This document shows positions 34,047 through 39,306 of a stretch of DNA of 39,306 nt, piece by piece. Origin of the DNA: CAYWVK01 sp964461865 (GTDB lineage: Bacteria; Patescibacteriota; Microgenomatia; Levybacterales; UBA12049); the NCBI GenBank assembly GCA_964461865.1, contig CAYWVK010000002.1:1-39306 (forward strand), written 5' to 3'. Below the pieces are notes generated by a model, which worked only from the letters and a program-made list of their open reading frames with translations, was not told the DNA's origin and did no database searches. The first letter of the stretch is position 1, and each line of letters starts with the position of its first letter. A program made the position numbers and the translations under genes.

Positions 34047-34484
34047 ATGCTTATAAGTAAAAAATTATTAATTTTAGAAGATGATTTTTTGACAGTCTCG
34101 AAGATTTTAGATAGGCTAGAAAGTTTTGAGCAAATTGAGCCATATGACTTCAGTATCGTAGTATTGTCTGATTATATTCAGGTCCAAGATTATATCAACA
34201 ATAATCCTAAGGCAGAATTTGATGTAATTCTTTTAGATCGGGATTGTAAGATGGGAGGGTCATTTCACGTTTTAGACATTGAGAGATTCGGGCCCGAGAA
34301 GGTAATATCCATCTCTTCGGTTCCAAAAAATAACGAGGCCGCTAAGAAAAGAGGAGTAAAAAAGGTTGTAGAAAAGGACTTTCTTAATTTAGACGAGTTT
34401 GCAGACAAGGTAATCTTAGAAATAGAAAAAATGGTAAAAGGAAAAAATTTAAATAGATTAAAAAATATATTTAAAAAATTGTAA
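34047..34484 (+). CDS. Stand-alone response-regulator receiver-like protein
   Basis: The 145-residue protein matches a CheY-like receiver: acidic pair in LLILEDDFLTV (E11-D13), phospho-acceptor Asp in VILLDRDCKMG (D64), a Ser in VISISSVP at the switch position, and the conserved Lys in VVEKDF (K110). A C-terminal basic helix follows, with no output domain. No histidine kinase is encoded nearby, so its partner must be elsewhere or it acts as an unphosphorylated adaptor. Confidence 0.75.
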   Translation: MLISKKLLILEDDFLTVSKILDRLESFEQIEPYDFSIVVLSDYIQVQDYINNNPKAEFDVILLDRDCKMGGSFHVLDIERFGPEKVISISSVPKNNEAAKKRGVKKVVEKDFLNLDEFADKVILEIEKMVKGKNLNRLKNIFKKL

Positions 34485-34542
34485 TTGCCTAAAACGGATA
34501 CTTAGGGAATATATTGATGTTTAGTAAGCCCTTCATCGTTAC

Positions 34543-34758
34543 ATGAGTAAAATAAGTCAAGAATGCGAAAACTATGGTAAATATTTAGGAACAGGAAATT
34601 ACCATTTGTGCACTCGTTGTGAAAATGGTTCAGAAAATGGCTGTGGTAACTTAAAGATAAAAGGTCAAAGATTCAGTGAATGGATAGCCAAATGTCCTGT
34701 TGGAGATACCCTCTATGTTTTTCATCAAAGATCGGAAAGAGTTAATAAAGAAAAATAA
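34543..34758 (+). CDS. Cysteine-rich mini-protein, copy 1
   Basis: The 71-residue protein has five Cys (8, 23, 26, 34, 51), with CxxC at 23-26 (HLCTRCENG). This pattern suggests a small zinc-binding fold. The gene at 37229-37438 encodes a close paralogue with all five Cys conserved. Its stop codon is followed directly by the first copy of the intergenic repeat. No known family is recognised. Confidence 0.75.
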   Translation: MSKISQECENYGKYLGTGNYHLCTRCENGSENGCGNLKIKGQRFSEWIAKCPVGDTLYVFHQRSERVNKEK

Positions 34759-34786
34759 GTTCCAACATCATTCATTCCGTGGAGCA
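34759..34786 (+). repeat. Stop-proximal intergenic repeat, copy 1
   Basis: GTTCCAACATCATTCATTCC, then GTGGAGC, starts on the base after the stop codon. It is the most divergent copy of the family with the pattern GTTCTAACATC, a short variable stretch, then CCTCGGAGC. Confidence 0.65.
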
Positions 34787-34839
34787 AATTAGCCTCAAAA
34801 ACTTAATATTTCTATTACCTTTGCTATACTAATTTTATT

Positions 34840-35289
34840 GTGAAGAAATTTTATATTGTAATTATTTTATTTTTAGCTGTTATTTCATTTTATTTCCTTC
34901 CTGGAATTTTTAATATACCAAGAATGATTGAATGCGTTTCAAATAGCGAGTCTTTTCTCCTTACGCCGTGTGATCCCTTTAACAGTTGGTTTCTTTGCAG
35001 AAGACATGCTTATTGTACGATTTCATATAAAGATGGAGGAAAGGGATGTAACTCTGGGAGTAAATGTTCCTCTGGTATATGCGTGTTTAAAAAAGAGGAC
35101 ATTGTAAGGTTTAACAAAAAATTAATTGATGAGATATGGAGTATGCCAATGTTAACAGGTGAGAAAAGATTACAATTGCCCGATAATTTTGGTTTTTGTA
35201 AAAAGTACGAAAATGACCAAAATTGCATATCTCGTAAATATGTTGAAATTAACTATGATCAAAAAATAGTGGATGTTGGATGTATGTAA
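34840..35289 (+). CDS. Secreted or membrane-anchored Cys-rich protein of unknown function
   Basis: The 149-residue protein starts with GTG 9 bases after a TATACT box (34825-34830). A signal peptide or membrane anchor (YIVIILFLAVISFYFLP) is followed by an outer domain with ten Cys (including SKCSSGICVF), which suggests disulfides. No family is recognised. It is followed directly by repeat copy 2, as if a self-contained unit. Confidence 0.65.
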   Translation: MKKFYIVIILFLAVISFYFLPGIFNIPRMIECVSNSESFLLTPCDPFNSWFLCRRHAYCTISYKDGGKGCNSGSKCSSGICVFKKEDIVRFNKKLIDEIWSMPMLTGEKRLQLPDNFGFCKKYENDQNCISRKYVEINYDQKIVDVGCM

Positions 35290-35291
35290 TA

Positions 35292-35323
35292 GATTCTAAC
35301 ATCGCTTATTCCTCGGAGCCAAG
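35292..35323 (+). repeat. Stop-proximal intergenic repeat, copy 2
   Basis: GATTCTAACATCGCTTATTC, then CTCGGAGCCAAG, begins 2 bases after the stop. A run of five T follows, so a terminator role is possible for this copy. Confidence 0.7.
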
Positions 35324-35374
35324 TTTTTAGACTCTGGTTGACAGGACAATAATTTAATCCCTACACTAATATTA

Positions 35375-37189
35375 GTGGTAACTCAAGAATTAATTAGTTT
35401 TGTTAATCAGCAAAGACAAAATGGGGTAAAAGATGTTGATATTGAGGCAATACTTGTTAAAAATGGTTGGACACAAGCAGATGTAGCTCAGGTATTAAAT
35501 CCACAGAATATCGATCAAAATAATTTGGATAATGTAAATCAAGGACCAACGCATAAATATAAATATAATGTTTTAGTAAAAATACTAAATATACTAATTA
35601 CATTATATTTATTTATTACTGCACTTATATTTTCATTTATGGCTGTTTTATCTTTTCCAGTTTTGCTTGTTCAAAATAAGATTGGTTTTGGCTGGTATCA
35701 AACCGCAATGTTTTCTATTCTTCACATTTCTGCATTTGTAATTTTTATTGTAAGCAAAAAAAGATATTCTATAGTTCCATGGATTCTTACTGCAATTATC
35801 ACTTGGTCTATAGGAATATGGATTTATTACCGCAGCTTTGAAATAGGTAATTTAATCACTATCCTTATTTATGGAATACCGATAATATTACTTTTTATAA
35901 TAAAACACATAAAGAAAGAAGGACAGACTATTGAGCCAGAGAAGCAAGGAGACCTATCTTCGAAAACGATATTAGAAACTCAAGCTTCATCTTTACCATT
36001 TACTAATTCAGCAGTTAAACAGTCATTTTGGAAAAAAGAATCTTATATTATCCTTTTCATTCTATTGATTCAGCCATTAGGAGTATTTTTAATGTGGAAA
36101 TACACCCACTGGAGAAGGTGGGTTAAAGAGGTTATTACAGCATGGTTTGTCTTAAGTATAATTCCCACATTGTTTTTGTGGTCAACATTGGGAGTCGTTA
36201 ATGGCCTTAGTTTTTATAATGATATTTTTAATCCTAAAACAGTAAATAAATCTCAAGAATACAACTGTAACCCAATTAATACTGAATGGTCGAAATGCGT
36301 AAACATAAAATATGGATTTAGCTTTGAATATCCCAGTAAATGGAATTATGTAGATGAAGGATCAGATTATCTAGTTTTCAGTCCATACGAAAAAGCTTCA
36401 GAAAAGTGGCTTATTTCTTTTTCTTTTCATAATGATTGGGATGACGAAGCTCAGGCAAAAAGTTTTACGGATGGAATTATACCCTCGGAAAACATAGAAA
36501 AAATAAAGGTTGATGGATTATATGCCACAAGAGAGAAAACTATACTTGATGGAGATGTGCGTTTACACGCAGTTATCTTAAATAAAAAAAATACTTATCA
36601 ATTTGATACGACTTTTGACCTAAAAGGCTTTATAAAAGATACAGGACTATCAATAGGAGATGAAGAACTTGAGAAGATTTTTGATCATATGACAAATAGT
36701 TTCACAGTAGGAAATAAAACTTCAGTGGTAAGTCCGACCTCTACACCAGAACTTACTATAACTCCATCCCTGGGCTCAACCCCGACAGCAAATTGGAAAA
36801 CATACATAAATACTGATTATAGTTTTCAATTAACCTTTACAGATAAATTTGAAGGATATACCGTTAAAAAACTACCTAACCCCGATAATTCTATGGGGGC
36901 ATCCGGGTCTCCGCTGGCTGAGTATACGTTCAGCTTGCCTACTACGGATCGACAATATATTAATTATGGAAATAATCCAGCTCAAGTGTTTAATATTGCT
37001 GTTTATAGCCAAGATAAATGGGATTGGGTTACGAATCAGGGAGGTTCAAAGCCAACCATTATTATCTCTTCTAATGATAAAGTATTTACCTATTCTTTAG
37101 CTTCTCAATGGCCTTCTGATTGGGAGTTGCAAGGAGGCCAAAATAACGATGTTAAGCCCATCATTGATTCTTTTAAGTTTGTAAACTAG
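35375..37189 (+). CDS. Membrane protein with N-terminal UBA-like helix bundle and two PsbP/lipoprotein-like outer domains
   Basis: The 604-residue protein begins with a helical SHOCT/UBA-like domain (FVNQQRQNGVKDVDIEAILV, KNGWTQADVAQVL), frequent in CPR membrane proteins. About six to eight membrane helices follow (about 65-200 and 220-275). Two similar outer domains come last, one from YGFSFEYPSKWN (about 310) and one from DYSFQLTFTDKFEG (about 480), separated by a Thr/Pro/Ser-rich linker. The first phrase is typical of PsbP-like domains. The GTG start lies 7 bases after a TACACT -10 box. A host-interaction or envelope role is only a guess. Confidence 0.7.
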   Translation: MVTQELISFVNQQRQNGVKDVDIEAILVKNGWTQADVAQVLNPQNIDQNNLDNVNQGPTHKYKYNVLVKILNILITLYLFITALIFSFMAVLSFPVLLVQNKIGFGWYQTAMFSILHISAFVIFIVSKKRYSIVPWILTAIITWSIGIWIYYRSFEIGNLITILIYGIPIILLFIIKHIKKEGQTIEPEKQGDLSSKTILETQASSLPFTNSAVKQSFWKKESYIILFILLIQPLGVFLMWKYTHWRRWVKEVITAWFVLSIIPTLFLWSTLGVVNGLSFYNDIFNPKTVNKSQEYNCNPINTEWSKCVNIKYGFSFEYPSKWNYVDEGSDYLVFSPYEKASEKWLISFSFHNDWDDEAQAKSFTDGIIPSENIEKIKVDGLYATREKTILDGDVRLHAVILNKKNTYQFDTTFDLKGFIKDTGLSIGDEELEKIFDHMTNSFTVGNKTSVVSPTSTPELTITPSLGSTPTANWKTYINTDYSFQLTFTDKFEGYTVKKLPNPDNSMGASGSPLAEYTFSLPTTDRQYINYGNNPAQVFNIAVYSQDKWDWVTNQGGSKPTIIISSNDKVFTYSLASQWPSDWELQGGQNNDVKPIIDSFKFVN

Positions 37190-37228
37190 GTCTCCACAAG
37201 ATAGGTTTTTTTGATTAACATAGTAATT

Positions 37229-37438
37229 ATGAGTCAGATAAGCATAGAGTGCGAAAATTACGGTAAGCATTTGGGGACGGGACATTATCATATGTGCACA
37301 CGCTGTGAAAATGGTTTGGAAAATGGTTGTGCCGATTTAAAGATAAGGGGTCAAAGATTCAGTGAATGGATATCCAAGTGTCCTGTCGCTCGTGAGCTCT
37401 ATGTTTTCCAAGCTCGGGCGGAAAGAGCTAAAAGCTAA
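37229..37438 (+). CDS. Cysteine-rich mini-protein, copy 2
   Basis: The 69-residue paralogue of the protein at 34543-34758 shares ECENYGK.LGTG.YH.CTRCE and GQRFSEWI.KCPV. All five Cys are kept. I chose the ATG at 37229 by alignment with copy 1; an upstream TTG would add residues absent there. The upstream sequences of the two copies differ, while the downstream repeats match, so the duplicated unit appears to be ORF plus repeat. Confidence 0.75.
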   Translation: MSQISIECENYGKHLGTGHYHMCTRCENGLENGCADLKIRGQRFSEWISKCPVARELYVFQARAERAKS

Positions 37439-37443
37439 AATAA

Positions 37444-37471
37444 GTTCTAACATCGTCTATCCCTCGGAGCC
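37444..37471 (+). repeat. Stop-proximal intergenic repeat, copy 3
   Basis: GTTCTAACATCGTCTATCCC, then TCGGAGCC, begins 5 bases after the stop. A run of seven T follows. Further on, ATTAGAACTT (37521-37530) is the complement of the repeat start AAGTTCTAAC with one mismatch. Confidence 0.7.
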
Positions 37472-37546
37472 ATTTTTTTAGCTTCAGAAAATCTCTTTAA
37501 CTATATCAACCACTAGTAGGATTAGAACTTTTGATATAATCTATAT

Positions 37547-37891
37547 GTGGAAGAAACAGTAAAATTAGTAGTATTTGTCCCGGAGACCCATGCAGATGTT
37601 GTTAGAAAAGCAATGGGAGAATCAGGTGCTGGTTTGATCGGAGACTACAAATTCTGTACTTTTTCAGTAAAAGGTGTTGGAAGGTTTATTCCCCTAGAAA
37701 CTGCTCATCCTGCAATCGGAGAAATAGGAAAACTAGAGCAGGTAAATGAAGAACGAATAGAAACTGTTTGTTACAAAAAAGACTTAGAGAAAATAATTAA
37801 GGCAATAAAAGATGTGCATCCTTATGAAGAGATCGCTCTTGATGTATATCCACTCGTTTTAAATCCTCACGATACTACATATAAAAAATAG
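37547..37891 (+). CDS. NIF3/YqfO dimerisation-domain protein
   Basis: The 114-residue protein matches the CutA1-like insert domain of YqfO/NIF3 proteins: GAGLIGDYKFCTFSVKGVG (family GAG.IG.Y..CsF...G.G), EIGKLEQVNEERIE and the hallmark VHPYEEIALDVYPL. The metal-binding NIF3 halves are absent, so this is a free-standing domain. The GTG start lies 6 bases after TATAAT (37535-37540), a clear leaderless layout. Repeat copy 4 starts inside its stop codon. Confidence 0.85.
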   Translation: MEETVKLVVFVPETHADVVRKAMGESGAGLIGDYKFCTFSVKGVGRFIPLETAHPAIGEIGKLEQVNEERIETVCYKKDLEKIIKAIKDVHPYEEIALDVYPLVLNPHDTTYKK

Positions 37892-37918
37892 GTTCTAACA
37901 TCATCCATTCCTCGGAGC
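37892..37918 (+). repeat. Stop-proximal intergenic repeat, copy 4
   Basis: GTTCTAACATCATCCATTCC, then TCGGAGC. The preceding G of the TAG stop is shared with the repeat start GGTTCTAAC. Confidence 0.7.
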
Positions 37919-37948
37919 AGCTGATATTGTTTGATATATTTTCTTTTA

Positions 37949-37970
37949 GATTAGTATTTTAATACTAATC
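37949..37970. promoter_or_regulatory. Perfect 22-base palindrome upstream of the 38016 gene
   Basis: GATTAGTATT-TT-AATACTAATC is a perfect inverted repeat with arms of 10 bases and a 2-base spacer. It ends 8 bases before a TTGACA box, so an operator is likely. It has no T run and little G+C, which speaks against a terminator. Confidence 0.55.
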
Positions 37971-37978
37971 AACATATA

Positions 37979-38007
37979 TTGACATTATTAATTAATCAGA
38001 TTATTAT
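37979..38007 (+). promoter_or_regulatory. Promoter of the 38016 gene
   Basis: TTGACA (37979-37984), 17 bases, TATTAT (38002-38007). The -10 ends 8 bases before the ATG, so the transcript would have almost no leader. Confidence 0.65.
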
Positions 38008-38015
38008 CATTTTAA

Positions 38016-38738
38016 ATGAACGCAGAGCACTTAATGGTTCCTCCAAAGGATAAAATTGAAAAGCCAAGTCAAGAATTGCTATGGACACTTTTGGAAACAG
38101 TTCCAGGAAATCCCACTAATGCAACAATAGTGTTCTCAGGTGGCGAGGAAGGGTCAATTCCTATGGAAGCAGTGATGGGAATATATTTGCCTGGCGATGA
38201 AAAGAAATTTGCAATTAGAGTTGGTGAACTAGATAGAAGTTCAGGATTAGAAAACCATGAAGAGACCAGAGAAGCGACAGCGAGGTTTTTAACAAATAAG
38301 CCATATAAGAAGTTGACTGTATTGACGGGCTCTGATTATTCCGAGAACGGATATCTGGCTTTTAGAAGAAATCTGGATGGATTTAAGGACTTAGGTTACG
38401 AAATAACAGGAATTGATTTTGAATTTATTACCTATCATACGCCTTCTTTAAAGGAATTTTCACCTGATCGACCTGAATATCAAGAAACAGTTCATTATTC
38501 AAAGCTCGACAGAGACGTTATTTCGCTTAACCGATACAATCCTTTAGCTGGAATTAGTGAAGACGCTCTTAAAACCATGCCACGGGAATATGCTATTCAT
38601 ACGAAAATTGAAAGTTCTCGAAGAGTAGCAAGGCGGAAGGAAAGAAACAGTGAATGGTTCCAAAAATTATGGGAATTATCTGGGACTCTAACCCGAGAGG
38701 AAGTTAGAGCTCTGCTAAAAAAAGGGGATGCTCTCTGA
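38016..38738 (+). CDS. Protein of unknown function
   Basis: This 240-residue soluble protein has a predicted alpha/beta core (TIVFSGGEEGSIPMEAVMGI, YKKLTVLTGSDYSENGYLAF) and a helical, Arg-rich C-terminus (ESSRRVARRKERNSEWFQKL). The pattern VLTGSDYSENGY resembles nucleotide- or sugar-binding Rossmann-like folds but I cannot assign a family. A strong own promoter and upstream palindrome point to regulated expression. It is the last gene of the cassette-like array. Confidence 0.65.
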   Translation: MNAEHLMVPPKDKIEKPSQELLWTLLETVPGNPTNATIVFSGGEEGSIPMEAVMGIYLPGDEKKFAIRVGELDRSSGLENHEETREATARFLTNKPYKKLTVLTGSDYSENGYLAFRRNLDGFKDLGYEITGIDFEFITYHTPSLKEFSPDRPEYQETVHYSKLDRDVISLNRYNPLAGISEDALKTMPREYAIHTKIESSRRVARRKERNSEWFQKLWELSGTLTREEVRALLKKGDAL

Positions 38739-38818
38739 AAAAGCTTTAGGGATCAATACGATTCAAGTCGGGCAGTTACCCCAGAAGTCATGAGATAAGT
38801 ATATGATTCTACGAAATA

Positions 38819-38885
38819 GGTTCTAACATCGTCCCCTTCAAAAACTTCAGGATTTCGCTAACGCTCAACATTCTTCGGAGCCAAG
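38819..38885 (+). repeat. Stop-proximal intergenic repeat, copy 5, with insertion
   Basis: It opens with GGTTCTAACATCGTCC and closes with ATTCTTCGGAGCCAAG as in the other copies, but about 35 extra bases sit between the halves. The insertion point is the variable middle of the family. This copy lies 80 bases after the gene stop and runs straight into the right direct repeat. Confidence 0.65.
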
Positions 38886-38931
38886 TAGTGCACCCATGAC
38901 TGACCGAGGTCTCTGTTTAGCCTATTAAGGC
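38882..38931 (+). repeat. Right copy of the island-flanking direct repeat
   Basis: These 50 bases match 24741-24791 (see that entry), with two differences in the 33-base core at 38899-38931. Here the terminator seen on the left is cut short: the AGGC is followed by unrelated sequence. The brnA stop lies 4 bases further on. Confidence 0.65.
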
Positions 38932-38934
38932 ATA

Positions 38935-39168
38935 TTAAGTTCTTTGCTGATTTACAACGTAATAGTCAATAAGCCTTCTGATCATTGCTTGATAAGAGGC
39001 ATTATGTTTTTTAGCAGAAGCCTTAAAGAAATCAAGACTAGCTTGAGTAAGCGTTAATGTAACCTTTGTTTTTTTATCAGTTAAGCTTAATTCTTCAGGA
39101 TTAGGTAAGAAATCATTAATTACCCTTGCTTCTATTGGTTCATTGCTATATTTTATTTTGTTTTTCAT
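38935..39168 (-). CDS. brnA: BrnA-type antitoxin
   Basis: The 77-residue protein ends in the BrnA ribbon-helix-helix-like domain (TKVTLTLTQASLDFFKASAK, then SYQAMIRRLIDYYV), which dimerises, binds its own promoter and neutralises BrnT. I placed the start at the ATG at 39168, behind the Shine-Dalgarno-like GGAAAGGA; a longer ORF has no support. The gene overlaps the brnT end by 23 bases, the usual toxin-first order of this family. Confidence 0.8.
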   Translation of the reverse strand: MKNKIKYSNEPIEARVINDFLPNPEELSLTDKKTKVTLTLTQASLDFFKASAKKHNASYQAMIRRLIDYYVVNQQRT

Positions 39169-39306
39169 ATATATCCTTTCCTTTTCTCCAGAAGCCCGCA
39201 CCAATTATTCTGATGTGGCTTTTTCTATACGTAAAGCGAACTGTTAATACACCTCCTTTCACTTTTCCGAAACAATAATACCTTTCTTCGGTTTTACTAT
39301 GTGTTA
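39146..39306 (-). CDS. brnT: BrnT-type RNase toxin, 5' part outside the window
   Basis: The frame runs in from the right edge and encodes at least 52 residues ending at a TAG (39146-39148). It contains HSKTEERYYCFG, VLTVRFTYRKSHIRIIGAGF and WRKGKDIYEKQ. These match the BrnT C-terminus (family HS..EER...G....G..L.V..T.R....RIISAR.A...E...Y). BrnT is a RelE-like ribonuclease. The usual ISAR is changed to IGAG, so the catalytic Arg/Ser region may be altered. Confidence 0.75.
   Translation of the reverse strand, partial: THSKTEERYYCFGKVKGGVLTVRFTYRKSHIRIIGAGFWRKGKDIYEKQNKI

Noticed and set aside
37949..37970. Terminator at the AT-rich palindrome
   Set aside because: The stem has only two G-C pairs per arm and no T run follows, and it sits just before a consensus promoter.
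34759..38885. Classical integron attC sites
   Set aside because: The left half has the AAC of an R box, but no consistent GTTRRRY partner closes each site (only copy 3 has a near match, ATTAGAACTT), and there is no integrase gene. Kept only as cassette-like repeats.
34759..38885. CRISPR array
   Set aside because: Repeats are separated by whole genes at irregular distances, not by 25-40 base spacers, and no cas gene is present.
24741..39306. Integrase, transposase or phage structural genes in the island
   Set aside because: None of the translated frames shows tyrosine or serine recombinase, DDE transposase, terminase, capsid or tail motifs, so the mode of mobility remains unknown.

Overview
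The window is AT-rich and gene-dense, with short intergenic gaps and frequent 2-20 base gene overlaps. Its gene content suggests a small-genome bacterium of the Candidate Phyla Radiation (Patescibacteria), most likely the Microgenomates side; this is an inference from the DUF4012 protein, the short ValRS, the short sigma-70 and the many promoters that leave almost no 5' leader, not from a phylogenetic marker. TGA is used as a stop throughout, so there is no sign of the SR1/Gracilibacteria recoding.

Region 1 (1-2952): the end of a large secreted cell-wall hydrolase (transglycosylase-like region plus Amidase_3), a secreted NlpC/P60 peptidase and a membrane-anchored protein. Region 2 (2936-7578): the replication-origin neighbourhood. 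dnaN and dnaA run leftward; rpmH, rnpA, yidD, yidC and jag run rightward; the AT-rich gap between dnaA and rpmH carries DnaA boxes and is the likely oriC. Region 3 (7581-15811): surface-polysaccharide genes (O-antigen ligase-like, Wzx-like flippase), RNase HI, an epimerase-like/DUF4012 fusion, valS and a TPR protein. Region 4 (15808-24574): housekeeping genes rplY, ruvCAB, a P-type cation ATPase, dnaG and rpoD, followed by two small leftward genes and tRNA-Asn.

Region 5 (24741-38931) is accessory. It starts exactly at the 3' end of tRNA-Asn and is bracketed by two imperfect direct repeats of about 50 bases. Its left part has a vsr-type endonuclease and a C5-cytosine methyltransferase, then a tight rightward five-gene operon (26910-31963): a small basic protein, a winged-helix protein, a GHKL (MORC/MutL/Hsp90-type) ATPase, a protein joining three RNA polymerase alpha-CTD-like domains to a sigma region 4 and several winged helices, and a coiled-coil zinc-ribbon protein. 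A strong promoter with a 17-base palindrome over its -35 box drives the operon. Together this looks like an unusual modification-linked defence or epigenetic-control locus whose products would touch both DNA and the transcription machinery. It is the best candidate here for an undescribed system.

The right part of the island (34543-38885) is an array of short unrelated ORFs in one orientation, most followed immediately after the stop codon by a copy of the same 27-33 base repeat (five copies). It includes a duplicated cysteine-rich mini-protein, and resembles a gene-cassette array, although the repeats lack the full signature of integron attC sites. No integrase, transposase or CRISPR array was found. 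The window ends in a leftward BrnT-BrnA toxin-antitoxin pair, with BrnT running off the edge.
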